Shown piece after piece: positions 42,549-51,005 of a stretch of 64,000 nucleotides of DNA; the first letter of the stretch is position 1; the number at the start of each line of letters is the position of its first letter. The DNA lies in contig NZ_LELK01000004.1 of assembly GCF_001039475.1 (NCBI RefSeq), positions 309,055 through 373,054 on the forward strand, in the 5' to 3' direction. Source of the DNA: Guptibacillus hwajinpoensis. Its GTDB lineage: Bacteria > Bacillota > Bacilli > Bacillales > Guptibacillaceae. The notes beneath the pieces are model-generated. The model saw only the letters and a program-made list of their open reading frames with translations, was not told the DNA's origin and ran no database searches. Made by a program: the position numbers and the translations under genes.

Positions 42549-43355
42549 TTAAGTAAAACTAGAAAAATGATAAGCTGGCCATGGACCTGACACTTCAAAA
42601 TCCCATCCATCAATTCCGTAGGTTTCTTCATCGAGCTTAATTTCCTCGATAAACTCCTCGACATTAGGAGTAGGAAGGAGGAAGACGCTATTCCAAGCCA
42701 TTTTTTCTTTCCGTCCCGTCACGTCTTTGCTCCAATTTTTCTTAATACTCCCAAACAGAGAGATCTTTTTTAACTTTTCATGGATTTCTTCACAAAAGAG
42801 ATTCTTTTCATTCTCTAACTCCTGATTGATTAGCTCATCAATCTTTTTCTTCTCAAAAAATTGTCTTCCAGGAGGTAACTGACTTATTTCCTGCCTCTTC
42901 GCTTCAATTGAAGCATTGCTTTCACTCACTTTTTTCTTAAGCTGTTCATCATTGCAGTAGATTTTGAGATTCCATTCTTCATTGCCTTCCAACATCTTGA
43001 ATGTTTCTTTCAGCTTTTCTTTATTGCTCTCAATTGTGTGTTTTAAGCTGTCTTCACTTTTATATAACGTGCAGAATTTTAACGGCACGATTGTATACTG
43101 TTTGGCTAGCTGCTGGACGGTTTCGTGATGATGAAAAGCCTTTTCCTGAAGCCATTCCATATCGTTATTAATCTTGTCGCTAATCGTTTCTTCAGAATAG
43201 TAATCGGAATCTAGTTCACAAACATAGGCTGTTACGTCGTTAAGAGATATAGAATAAATGACGCTATCGTGATCGAACCCTTTAATAGAAGGGAGGGGAG
43301 TAGTAGTAGCCTCATGACTAGGAACTAAACCGTATAAATAGAGGAGATTACTCAT
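42549..43355 (-). CDS. gvpL: Gas vesicle protein GvpL (GvpL/F family)
   Basis: The 268-residue GvpL/GvpF-family protein begins MSNLLYLYGLVP and ends with the family hallmark VSGPWPAYHFSSF. GvpL is an assembly factor that contacts other Gvp proteins. A coiled-coil-rich middle (about 110-190) separates the two ferredoxin-like domains. The ATG at 43355 follows GAAGGTGA. An ATG at 43370 overlaps that site. It overlaps the end of gvpG. Confidence 0.92.
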   Translation of the reverse strand: MSNLLYLYGLVPSHEATTTPLPSIKGFDHDSVIYSISLNDVTAYVCELDSDYYSEETISDKINNDMEWLQEKAFHHHETVQQLAKQYTIVPLKFCTLYKSEDSLKHTIESNKEKLKETFKMLEGNEEWNLKIYCNDEQLKKKVSESNASIEAKRQEISQLPPGRQFFEKKKIDELINQELENEKNLFCEEIHEKLKKISLFGSIKKNWSKDVTGRKEKMAWNSVFLLPTPNVEEFIEEIKLDEETYGIDGWDFEVSGPWPAYHFSSFT

Positions 43356-43359
43356 GTGT

Positions 43360-43620
43360 TCACCTTCCATCCTTTTTCGTAAGTTCTTCCCATTGCTCTA
43401 ACTCTCGTCGTTTCGCGATTTCATAACGGATGAGCAGTTCTTCTTCTTTCTCCGTATAGGCTTCTTCAGGAATCTCGCCAAGCTCATACATCATTTGAAG
43501 CTGAATTAATTTCTGTTGAATGGTAGGAAGATCAAATAATTCTTTATCTGCCTCTTCTTTTATTTTCTCACCGACTTTTATGACTAAATCAAAAGGCGCG
43601 GTAACCAGTTTGTGAATCAT
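43360..43620 (-). CDS. gvpG: Gas vesicle protein GvpG
   Basis: The 86-residue GvpG protein is mostly helical (FDLVIKVGEKIKEEADKELFDLPTIQQKLIQLQMMYELGEIPEEAYTEKEEELLIRY) and is an assembly accessory. The ATG shares one base with the gvpF stop (TAATG), so translation is coupled. The gene lies between the two GvpL/F-family genes, as in P. megaterium. Confidence 0.92.
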   Translation of the reverse strand: MIHKLVTAPFDLVIKVGEKIKEEADKELFDLPTIQQKLIQLQMMYELGEIPEEAYTEKEEELLIRYEIAKRRELEQWEELTKKDGR

Positions 43621-44387
43621 TAGGCTTCTTCGACCTTTAAGTGAATGTTAACGAAATTATAGGCAGGCCATGGACCGGTGTAGCTGAAATCCACTTTGTC
43701 TTTCCATTTATCATGAGCCTCATTCACGAGCTGATCGAACTTCTCTTCATTTTCGCGATCAATAAGAAAAGCTGCGTTTAGTAACATTTTCTCTCCGAGC
43801 GGATCATTGGTTTTCGCTGCCTCAGATGTTTCCTCAAGCGGAGCGTAAATTTCCTCTTTAATATCCTTTTGAAGGGAAGCGAAGAACTTTTGAGCCAAAC
43901 CTCCGAGTTGAATGCGTTCATAATAGCCTGCTGCTTGTGATTTCCCTTTAACAGACGCGGCCATCTTCTCGACTTCTGGGTTCTCATTCACCATCGATTC
44001 CAGCCATTCTTTCTTGCCAATAACCTTCAGACCAACTTCGATTTTTCCTTTAATATTAGGAAATAGCTTCTCGAACTGCGGATAGAGATTTTCTAGAAGA
44101 ACCTTCACATCGTCACGGGATTTGAACGTATTCCCGAAACTGATTGGAATGACAGTATCTTTCTGACCCATTACGAAGGAAACGGCTTCCTGGTGCGTTA
44201 ATAGGTTCTTTTTGTTAGGGTGATAGATTTTCATCGGAACTTCGGCTGCAACCATCGCTGCATCCTTATATCGAATCGTGAAAAGTTCTCTTTCCTCATC
44301 TTCAAGTTCGATTGTTCCAAACTGATCATCTTCATTTGTTTGGATGGCACAAAAGATATAAATACCCATTTCTTCGTTTTGACTCAT
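43620..44387 (-). CDS. gvpF: Gas vesicle protein GvpF (GvpL/F family)
   Basis: The 255-residue GvpL/F-family protein begins MSQNEEMGIYIFCAIQTNE and ends with the hallmark YTGPWPAYNFVNI. GvpF is a structural accessory located at the gas-facing or nucleation surface in other species. The ATG at 44387 is 9 nt from AAAGGAG. A GTG three codons upstream is too near. It is followed by gvpG with a 1-nt overlap. Confidence 0.92.
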   Translation of the reverse strand: MSQNEEMGIYIFCAIQTNEDDQFGTIELEDEERELFTIRYKDAAMVAAEVPMKIYHPNKKNLLTHQEAVSFVMGQKDTVIPISFGNTFKSRDDVKVLLENLYPQFEKLFPNIKGKIEVGLKVIGKKEWLESMVNENPEVEKMAASVKGKSQAAGYYERIQLGGLAQKFFASLQKDIKEEIYAPLEETSEAAKTNDPLGEKMLLNAAFLIDRENEEKFDQLVNEAHDKWKDKVDFSYTGPWPAYNFVNIHLKVEEA

Positions 44388-44400
44388 GCTGAGCACTCCT

Positions 44401-45315
44401 TTACTCTTCGTAGACTTTCATGTTTTCACATGCATCTATAATTAATTCTTCTGCTTTTCTGATCGGATTCTCATCGTCAATGCATTGACTGACGCTGTGT
44501 GCAATTATATCGAGACATAGACGTTGAAATTCAGAATCTTTACCGTCTATGGGAATATCTGATTCAATAGCGAGCCTTGCAATCATGAGAGAGGCGCGTA
44601 AACTAGGGCCGCCGCCGTTACAATGATCACGCATTTCCGAGATCAGGTTTGTAATAGCCCGCGCTTCACTCAGCACCAAGTTTGCTTTCTCAGAAACGAT
44701 TAGCATTTCTCGCTCACTGTCTTTGTAATCCACATGGATTGTAATCAAGCGATCTAATAACGCATCCTGCGTTTGATAAACACCAGCATATTCGGCAGGA
44801 TTGCTTGTGAAAATGATTGAAAAAGCTGGATGAACCCTGATAAACGGCTCCGTTAATTTAGATCCGTAGAGCGGAAGAACACCTTCTTCCAAAATCGAAA
44901 GGAAAAGATTATTCGTCGTTGGCTTCGAACGAGTGAATTCATCGTAAACAAGCGTATAGCCGTTTTTGACTGCTTCTAACAATCGTCCATCTCGCCACGT
45001 TTCAGTTACACTTTCGTCCTTCTTATAAACAGATCGTACATATTGATCGACCACTTTCTTGCTTGTATAGCCCGTGAAATCACCAATTAAATCCTTGTTA
45101 TTTAATTCATGATTTCCATGCATCAGCATAACCGGACGCTTTCTTTTCTTCGCTAACGCAAGTGCGAGAGAGGTTTTCCCAGCTCCAGAAGGACCAATAA
45201 AATGGACAGGATAACCTGATTTCAGGTATTGAAGAGAACGAGAGAGCAGTTCTTTCGTTTCATCGTCCTGTATGAGCTCTCGATTGTTCTTACTTCTGTT
45301 CGTTAGAACCGTCAC
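44401..45315 (-). CDS. gvpN: Gas vesicle protein GvpN (MoxR-like AAA ATPase)
   Basis: The 304-residue AAA ATPase has Walker A GPSGAGKT at residues 41-48 and a Walker B-like segment TLVYDEFTRSKP. An arginine-rich sensor region (LLDRLITIHVDY) follows. GvpN is a chaperone-type ATPase that promotes gas vesicle growth. The GTG start lies 8 nt after GGGAGG. It is between gvpR and gvpF. Confidence 0.93.
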   Translation of the reverse strand: MTVLTNRSKNNRELIQDDETKELLSRSLQYLKSGYPVHFIGPSGAGKTSLALALAKKRKRPVMLMHGNHELNNKDLIGDFTGYTSKKVVDQYVRSVYKKDESVTETWRDGRLLEAVKNGYTLVYDEFTRSKPTTNNLFLSILEEGVLPLYGSKLTEPFIRVHPAFSIIFTSNPAEYAGVYQTQDALLDRLITIHVDYKDSEREMLIVSEKANLVLSEARAITNLISEMRDHCNGGGPSLRASLMIARLAIESDIPIDGKDSEFQRLCLDIIAHSVSQCIDDENPIRKAEELIIDACENMKVYEE

Positions 45316-45336
45316 ATCACTAACCTCCCGCTCTTC

Positions 45337-45603
45337 CTACATTTCCTGCCCAATCGCACTTCGGTAACGAATATCTTTTCTTGAGAAAGACGTTACTTCT
45401 TTATCGTTATTTAAAAGGACTTCATACGTCCCGAGCATTTCATCTTTTGCATACTTCTTCATATATTCCTTCTCCTCAATAACCTCCGCAATGACACGCC
45501 AGCCTTCATTTTCATTCACTTCAACTGAGGTAATCTTGTGGAGAGGAGCGATATGATTATTGAAAAAATCAGCTACATTATTCATGATCTCTTTAATTTC
45601 CAT
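45337..45603 (-). CDS. gvpR: Gas vesicle protein GvpR (GvpO family)
   Basis: The 88-residue GvpO/GvpR-type protein has the conserved part ITSVEVNENEGWRVIAEVIEEKEYMKKYAKDEMLGTYEVLLNNDKEVTSFSRKDIRY. This small alpha-beta domain is found in many gas vesicle clusters. Its role is unresolved; it may be regulatory or aid assembly. The ATG at 45603 is chosen because GGAGG lies 5 nt before it. An ATG at 45615 overlaps that site. Confidence 0.88.
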   Translation of the reverse strand: MEIKEIMNNVADFFNNHIAPLHKITSVEVNENEGWRVIAEVIEEKEYMKKYAKDEMLGTYEVLLNNDKEVTSFSRKDIRYRSAIGQEM

Positions 45604-45666
45604 AGGGACCTCCATCTTAAAGTAGGGGAGATGGCCCTAGAGCCACCTCGCTACCTAGTTTTGTGC

Positions 45667-45927
45667 TTAAATACTAAACTGTGCATTTCGTTCATTCGTT
45701 TGGTTCGCAAGTCCTTCTTCCTGAACGTCATCACGAAGCAAACCAACGGCCTCGGCATAACGTAACCAAGTATCAACACTCGCGATTACGACTCTAGCTT
45801 CAATTGTCAGAATTTCAATTCCGACAACAGATACGCGAGCAAACGCGTCAATGACGATCCCCTTATCAAGAATTCGGTCAATAACCTCCGCTAAACTTGA
45901 ACTATCTGAACTTTTTTGAATAGCCAT
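45667..45927 (-). CDS. gvpB: Gas vesicle shell protein GvpB (second GvpA-type shell protein)
   Basis: The 86-residue protein differs from GvpA in this cluster at only a few positions within the first 66 residues. The core is [54 protein letters not shown]. It builds the ribbed shell that holds the gas space. The ATG at 45927 is 7 nt from AGGAG. A start two codons upstream is adjacent to that site. The C-terminal tail ([20 protein letters not shown]) is the main variable part. Confidence 0.95.
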   Translation of the reverse strand: MAIQKSSDSSSLAEVIDRILDKGIVIDAFARVSVVGIEILTIEARVVIASVDTWLRYAEAVGLLRDDVQEEGLANQTNERNAQFSI

Positions 45928-45945
45928 GTTCATTCTCCTTTCGAA

Positions 45946-46389
45946 TTAAGAAGTCATGCTCTTAATGTTTTTTGATGATTTAATATTTTCAGAACGTTTA
46001 ATTTGAGTCGAGCTCTTAATGTCCATCGAACTCTTAATATCGGTAACACCTTTGATCTTCGTTCGACTTTTGTTGGATGAAGACACTTTTTCTTGGAACT
46101 CTTCGCCAGCTTCCTTCGCATTGCCTAGTTTTTCACGGACGGACAAGAGAACGTCCTGAACTTTCTCTTTCGCATCTTCTGCTTTCGAGTGAACCTGATC
46201 GGCATTCTCTTTTTTCGTCCGCTCCAACTTCTCAGAAGCTTCCGTTACTTTCGATTGAATCCCGTCTTGAACATTATCCCGAAAATCATCGACTACTTTT
46301 TCTTTCACTTTTTCCTTCACCTTATCTTTCACAGGTTCAGGTGCATGTTCCATGACCTTCTTGGCGATTTTCTTACCCGGATTACTCAT
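45946..46389 (-). CDS. gvpQ: Gas vesicle protein GvpQ
   Basis: The 147-residue protein starts MSNPGKKIAKKVMEHAPEPVKDKVKEKVKEKVVDDF and is largely an amphipathic, charged helical protein. From about residue 110 the tail carries six tandem hexapeptide units of the type xxIKSS (DIKSS, DIKSS, QIKRS, NIKSS, NIKSM). I call it GvpQ by its position between gvpP and gvpB. Its role is not established. AAGGAGGG precedes the ATG. Confidence 0.75.
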   Translation of the reverse strand: MSNPGKKIAKKVMEHAPEPVKDKVKEKVKEKVVDDFRDNVQDGIQSKVTEASEKLERTKKENADQVHSKAEDAKEKVQDVLLSVREKLGNAKEAGEEFQEKVSSSNKSRTKIKGVTDIKSSMDIKSSTQIKRSENIKSSKNIKSMTS

Positions 46390-46422
46390 CCAATCCCTCC
46401 TTTAAGGAAAGCTGAATGCTGA

Positions 46423-46899
46423 TCACTTTGAATCCACAAGACTCGACAACATGTTTTCAATACGATCCAGTCGTTCGTTTAAGTTCTTATTCTCTTCCTT
46501 AATTTCTTCGATTTCTTCGTTTGAATGGGAAGAAGGTTGTTCCGTTTCCTGCGCTTCTTCGTTTTTCTTCCTTGGAGCCAAACGTCCTTCGTATTTGCTC
46601 ATATAACCGGTAGCTGTCTGCCTTAACGTAATAAGAGCCTGTTCCGTAATGAATTCCTGAGCAGTTCTTCTAATCTCCTGCCCAGCGTTTCGAACTGCTT
46701 CAGACTTCCCGATGCTATCAACAACCTTTTTGCTAGCGCCGGGACTCGATAAAAGACCTATCCCTGCACCAACTACGCCTCCGAGAATCGCGTAATTAAC
46801 AGAAGGCCGATCCCCGCTGTTACCCTGTGTTTGTGTATCGCCTTCCGCTGGTTGCGAAAGGATCTTGCTGCTTGTGTTTTTATCTTTGATTTCAGCCAT
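46423..46899 (-). CDS. gvpP: Gas vesicle protein GvpP (YtxH-like)
   Basis: The 158-residue protein has a hydrophobic glycine-rich segment (VNYAILGGVVGAGIGLLSSPGASKK, about 29-54) that resembles YtxH-type membrane proteins. A helical region and a C-terminal coiled-coil (IEEIKEENKNLNERLDRIENMLSSL) follow. Called GvpP from its place after gvpA in the P. megaterium order. GAGGGTGA lies before the ATG. Confidence 0.75.
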   Translation of the reverse strand: MAEIKDKNTSSKILSQPAEGDTQTQGNSGDRPSVNYAILGGVVGAGIGLLSSPGASKKVVDSIGKSEAVRNAGQEIRRTAQEFITEQALITLRQTATGYMSKYEGRLAPRKKNEEAQETEQPSSHSNEEIEEIKEENKNLNERLDRIENMLSSLVDSK

Positions 46900-46937
46900 G
46901 ATTCACCCTCATCTCTGTTAAAAATATAGAAGTAACG

Positions 46938-47198
46938 TTAAACACTGAACTGTGGTGCTCGTTCGTTATCTTGTTTCGATAAACCATCTTCTTCAACCTC
47001 ATCACGGAGAAGCCCAACAGCTTCCGCATAGCGTAACCACGTATCCACACTTGCAATAACCACGCGAGCTTCAATGGTAAGAATTTCAATTCCCACGAGA
47101 GAAACTCTCGCAAAAGCGTCAATCACAATTCCTTTATCCAAAATTCGATCAATGACTTCCGCAAGACTCGAGCTATCCGAACTTTTTTGAATACTCAT
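46938..47198 (-). CDS. gvpA: Gas vesicle shell protein GvpA
   Basis: GvpA is the main shell subunit. It forms the hydrophobic-lined ribs of gas-filled cylinders used for buoyancy. The 86-residue product begins [64 protein letters not shown], nearly invariant in the family. The ATG at 47198 lies 8 nt from GGAG. A GTG three codons upstream overlaps the site. It is the first gene of the minus-strand operon, and the promoter must lie in the 47199-47450 region. Confidence 0.96.
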   Translation of the reverse strand: MSIQKSSDSSSLAEVIDRILDKGIVIDAFARVSLVGIEILTIEARVVIASVDTWLRYAEAVGLLRDEVEEDGLSKQDNERAPQFSV

Positions 47199-47286
47199 CA
47201 CTTTCACTCCAATCTGTTCCTAATTGTGTGTCTTAAGTCTTTAGACCCGTTTTTTCTCAGTTGCTTGGGCAGTGAATTAAACGGAA

Positions 47287-47312
47287 TATACCTCGTTATG
47301 AATAGGATGAAA
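47287..47312 (-). promoter_or_regulatory. Possible sigma-B-type promoter of the gas vesicle operon
   Basis: On the minus strand GTTTCA, 14 bp and AGGTAT resemble the sigma-B pattern GTTTAA-N12-14-GGGTAT. It lies about 90 bp before gvpA. This is a pattern match only. The rest of 47199-47746 contains two repeat copies and no gene. Confidence 0.35.
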
Positions 47313-47561
47313 CGTCACCAAAACGGTAATTGGTAAAAAGAAGCATTACTTTTCCATCTTTTGGACAGGGTGGATCACTTTTGTAATAAAACTTTCTATG
47401 AGGGCTAAGGGTTTAAGCGAAAATAGAGGCTATAAAATGTCAATTATTACGATTTTTTTACAAGTGAAAGCGGATTAATTTGATTAGTTGAGAGTTTGTG
47501 TGGGAGTAGTATAAAAGGCTCTATGGTGGGGGTCGGAGCGAAAAAAAGAGAATTAAAAAAG

Positions 47562-47637
47562 AGTGGGGTCAGGCGCGTGCCTGACCCCACTAAAAGACAA
47601 AACAACAAAAAGTGTCCACCATTGGCGGACACTTTTT
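47562..47637 (+). repeat. GGGGTCAG-family composite repeat, copy 13 (with terminator hairpin)
   Basis: AGTGGGGTCAGGC and GCCTGACCCCACT (47562-47591, two central mismatches) are followed by linker TAAAAGACAAAAC. The second hairpin pairs AAAAAGTGTCC with GGACACTTTTT (47607-47637). It lies in the gap between gvpA and the TspO-like gene. Confidence 0.9.
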
Positions 47638-47709
47638 CTCAACATCTTATACGGTTAGTGTTCATTAAACCCTTATAGGGCAGCGGTTTTCTGCATTTAA
47701 GTGGTGAGA

Positions 47710-47733
47710 GGGGTCAGGCACGAGCCTGACCCC
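47710..47733. repeat. GGGGTCAG-family repeat, copy 14 (palindrome only)
   Basis: GGGGTCAGGC and GCCTGACCCC flank ACGA, with outer AGTG and CACT bases also able to pair. It ends 14 bp beyond the stop of the TspO-like gene on the minus strand and may act as its terminator. Confidence 0.85.
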
Positions 47734-47746
47734 CATCACTGCACAA

Positions 47747-48463
47747 TCAAACAGTCTCAGCCCGCATCCTTCTCCCACGAACCTCACGATACACCTTCCA
47801 CATAATAAACACTCCGAGCCCAATCATCACAATACTCAGCGTGTAGGTTACTTGCACAGGTTTGTCATCTTTCACAAAGATGCCGAAGTAACCCCATAGA
47901 AAAACGAAGGGATAGATTAAATCATCATTATAGAGACTAAAGTAAACCGCAAGTCCGCCTCCGATAATCAGCATAATGATGGTCCAACCGAGTTCGTTCA
48001 ATCCAAATATCAAATCCACGCCATTTGCATTTGCAACGATAAAGGCATCCACAATCGTTGCGATCGATGTCCAGGCGAGGTAGAAGGAGAAAGGAATAAT
48101 AAAGAAAGAAGAGCGGTCAGGGTTTTTCGTAATTAGTGCGTAAAGCACAGACAGTGTAATTAACGAACCTGCGATAAAGAGGAGTGAAGCAGTGGTGCCA
48201 ACTAGCACTGATGTACCTGAGAGCAACATGCTTGATGAAAACAAAAATGAGATCTTCTTATAAAGCGCTCGATCTCGTTCATCAGCCGTAAATTGCCTTA
48301 CAAGCGAGATTAAAATTAACAAATAGATTAAAAACCAGATGGAGAACGTAAATCCAGAAGGTGCGATAAAGGCTTCATCGCTCCCACCCATATCGCCAGC
48401 AAAAACGAACGATGCAATAAGTAAATAGATGAATGCAGCTATGTTCACAAGCTTCATAATCAA
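47747..48463 (-). CDS. TspO/MBR-like (tryptophan-rich sensory protein family) membrane protein
   Basis: The 238-residue protein has about seven hydrophobic helices. The second is IAPSGFTFSIWFLIYLLILISLV, which matches the P-x-x-F-xx-IWF(L/I)Y signature of the TspO-like group in Bacillus. A direct role in tetrapyrrole binding is not proven for such forms. The TTG start is 7 nt from GGAGGA. An ATG two codons later is 13 nt away and less likely. Repeats lie at both ends. Confidence 0.65.
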   Translation of the reverse strand: MIMKLVNIAAFIYLLIASFVFAGDMGGSDEAFIAPSGFTFSIWFLIYLLILISLVRQFTADERDRALYKKISFLFSSSMLLSGTSVLVGTTASLLFIAGSLITLSVLYALITKNPDRSSFFIIPFSFYLAWTSIATIVDAFIVANANGVDLIFGLNELGWTIIMLIIGGGLAVYFSLYNDDLIYPFVFLWGYFGIFVKDDKPVQVTYTLSIVMIGLGVFIMWKVYREVRGRRMRAETV

Positions 48464-48538
48464 TGTAAGTTCCTCCTTTAATAGGTCTACTTACAGATAA
48501 GTTACCCTGTTTGTACGCATCCTATTATTGAGAAAAAG

Positions 48539-48574
48539 AAGAAGGGGGTCAGACAGGGGTCTGACCCCCTTCTT
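48539..48574 (-). repeat. GGGGTCAG-family repeat, copy 15 (also terminator of cysC operon)
   Basis: A perfect 16-bp stem pairs AAGAAGGGGGTCAGAC with GTCTGACCCCCTTCTT over an AGGG loop. On the minus strand it is followed by T-rich sequence. It lies 20 bp after the cysC stop and has the look of a terminator. Confidence 0.9.
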
Positions 48575-48593
48575 TATACCCCCTCCTAAAGAC

Positions 48594-49196
48594 CTACTCC
48601 AAATACCCATTCACCTTCAAATACCCAACGATCATCTCCACCGCTTCCACAACGGTTTGCTTCTCCGTATCAACCACAATCTGAGCTGAAGCAGGCGCTT
48701 CGTATGGAGAGTCAATGCCGGTAAACTGACTAATCTCGCCATTCCGCACTTTCTTATAAAGTCCTTTCGGATCACGCGCTTCACACGCTTCAAGACTTGC
48801 TTTCACGTAAATTTCAATAAACTCGCCATCCTGGAAAAGGGACCTCACCATCTCTCGATCGCGCTGAAACGGAGAAATAAACGCCGTCAGAGTCACGATC
48901 CCAGCATCCACAAATAACCGAGACACTTCCCCGATTCTACGGATGTTCTCAACCCGATCTTTATCAGCGAATCCAAGATCACGATTCAACCCGTGCCGCA
49001 CATTATCGCCGTCTAACCGATACGTATGAACATTCAACCCGTGCAACACTTTTTCAAGCTCGACCGAAATGGTTGATTTCCCTGAACCGGAAAGTCCAGT
49101 AAACCAGAGCACTGCGCCCTTATGTTTCTTTAACGTCTCGCGGTCATGCTTCGTCACTTTTCCTTCATGCCACGTTAAATGATTCTCTTCCACCAC
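48594..49196 (-). CDS. cysC: Adenylylsulfate kinase CysC
   Basis: CysC phosphorylates APS to PAPS in assimilatory sulfate activation. The 200-residue product has the P-loop GLSGSGKS at residues 34-41, [17 protein letters not shown] for APS binding, FISPF and [23 protein letters not shown]. The GTG start lies 6 nt after AGGAGG. It is downstream of the SLC13 permease and sat on the same strand, forming a sulfate uptake and activation unit. Confidence 0.96.
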   Translation of the reverse strand: MVEENHLTWHEGKVTKHDRETLKKHKGAVLWFTGLSGSGKSTISVELEKVLHGLNVHTYRLDGDNVRHGLNRDLGFADKDRVENIRRIGEVSRLFVDAGIVTLTAFISPFQRDREMVRSLFQDGEFIEIYVKASLEACEARDPKGLYKKVRNGEISQFTGIDSPYEAPASAQIVVDTEKQTVVEAVEMIVGYLKVNGYLE

Positions 49197-49224
49197 TTAA
49201 CACCTCCTACCTCATTCGACTAAG

Positions 49225-50985
49225 CTAGAACCACATAAACCGAACAGTAATAACCGTTACAATCATCACAATGACTGTCAGTGGAGCGCCAATTTTAATA
49301 AAATCCTTAAATCGATACCCGCCCGCGCCATAGACAATCAAATTTGTTTGATACCCGATTGGTGTCATAAAGCTCGACGATGCAGAGATGGCAACAATAA
49401 TCGCGAGTGGCAATAGATCGATCTGCATCGTTTTTCCAACCTCCACAACAATCGGAAACATTAAGACCGCTGCTGCGCTATTTGTCATCATTTCTGTGAA
49501 AATGTTCGTTAGAAGATATACGCTTAGAAGCACCGCGATCAGGCCATACGGACTCGCAAGATTCATAAGAAAATGGGCGATCGACGTGGCCACTCCTGAA
49601 TTTGTTAGAGCTAACCCAATTCCAAATGAGCAAGCAATCATAAGGAGGACGTGCCATTGGATTTGATTTTGAATTTCGCCAGGCGATACGAACTTAAAGA
49701 GAAAAAGGAGCAGCGTTGTAATAGCCATCGCCGTTAACATCGATAAGATCCCGCTCGTCACAAGCCCAATCATCACAGCTAATAAGCCAATCGCTAACCA
49801 GCCCTTCTTGATTTGCTTCGGCGTTACCAACTTCTCATCAAGGAGTGTAATCGAATAAAAATCAGCTGAACGCTTCTTTTTACTAAACTCGTCTCCTACA
49901 ATCATTAAAAGAATGTCGCCAGGCTTCAGGATAATGTCACCAATTTTGGCTTTCAATCGATGGTTCTGACGATGCACCGCGATAACAGCGGCCTGGTGTT
50001 GGCTTCTAAAATCGGTGTCTTTAATTTTCTTAAAAAGAAGCGAAGAATGATGCGTGACAACCGCCTCGATAAGTCGGTGATCTTCAGGGAAATGAGAGCC
50101 TGAACTGCTTTGAAGCTCGAGTCCTTTTACGCGTTGAAGTTCGGTAATCGTTGAGATATCACCTGTAAAAAGAAGAAGATCACCCTCATGCAAGAGCGTT
50201 GTGCTTGAGACTGGTGCGATCGCCGTGTTGTCTCGCAATATGCTAACAAGATACAGCCCTTTTAAACTCCGAAGCTTTGCGTTTTTTACCGTCTGATTTA
50301 AGTAAGGAAAGTCACGAGTCACCAGTACCTCGCCAGTGAATTCTCTTAATGCCTCTGATTCCGTAATCACGTTCACCTTGCGATCTGGCAATAGCGCCGA
50401 GCTACAGAAAATCAAATACCCAAGCCCGATAAGCGTAATTGGAATTCCGACAGCACTTAACTGAAAAAAGGACAGCCCCTTATGCCCATTTTCAATTAAA
50501 AGTCCGTGAACAACGAGGTTCGTTGACGTTCCGATTAGCGTAATCGTGCCACCGAGAATGGTGGCATAGGAGAGTGGGATGAGAAATTTAGACGGAGAAA
50601 TGCCTTTATCCTCACACCATTTCTTCACCATCGGCGTCGCCGCAATCACGATCGGGGTGTTGTTCACGAAGCCAGAAAGGAGCGATATCGGAGGGAGCAG
50701 TCTCGCCATAATGTGATGATTGGACGTTGCGCCTTTAAGTAAACGTTGAAGAGCACGATCGACAATGCCGCTTTTTTGGATTGTCCCGGCGACAATAAAC
50801 AACAGCCCAATTGTCAGCATCCCTTCATTCGAAAAGCCAGAAATCGCTTCAGCAGGTGTAATGATGCCTGTTAAGACAAATACCATCAGCGTGGAAGCGA
50901 GGATTACTTCTGGCCTTTCGATTTCAAAGAGTAGGCTCATTAACATCAAACTCATCGCAATCACTACAAAATAAAATTCAATCAT
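49225..50985 (-). CDS. SLC13/DASS-family permease with TrkA-C domains (probable sulfate transporter)
   Basis: The 586-residue membrane protein has about 11 transmembrane segments, with the family sequences LSGFVNNTPIVIAATP and MTNSAAAVLMFPIVVEVG. Two soluble RCK_C/TrkA-C domains interrupt it in the middle (about 205-380; LREFTGEVLVTRDFPYLNQTVKNAKLRSLKGLYLVSI and FPEDHRLIEAVVTHHSSLLFKKI). This layout is that of Sac1/SLC13-type sulfate or dicarboxylate carriers. Its place between sat and cysC strongly favours sulfate. The ATG follows GATGGAG. Confidence 0.85.
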   Translation of the reverse strand: MIEFYFVVIAMSLMLMSLLFEIERPEVILASTLMVFVLTGIITPAEAISGFSNEGMLTIGLLFIVAGTIQKSGIVDRALQRLLKGATSNHHIMARLLPPISLLSGFVNNTPIVIAATPMVKKWCEDKGISPSKFLIPLSYATILGGTITLIGTSTNLVVHGLLIENGHKGLSFFQLSAVGIPITLIGLGYLIFCSSALLPDRKVNVITESEALREFTGEVLVTRDFPYLNQTVKNAKLRSLKGLYLVSILRDNTAIAPVSSTTLLHEGDLLLFTGDISTITELQRVKGLELQSSSGSHFPEDHRLIEAVVTHHSSLLFKKIKDTDFRSQHQAAVIAVHRQNHRLKAKIGDIILKPGDILLMIVGDEFSKKKRSADFYSITLLDEKLVTPKQIKKGWLAIGLLAVMIGLVTSGILSMLTAMAITTLLLFLFKFVSPGEIQNQIQWHVLLMIACSFGIGLALTNSGVATSIAHFLMNLASPYGLIAVLLSVYLLTNIFTEMMTNSAAAVLMFPIVVEVGKTMQIDLLPLAIIVAISASSSFMTPIGYQTNLIVYGAGGYRFKDFIKIGAPLTVIVMIVTVITVRFMWF

Positions 50986-51005
50986 TGTAGATGCTCCATC
51001 GCCAG

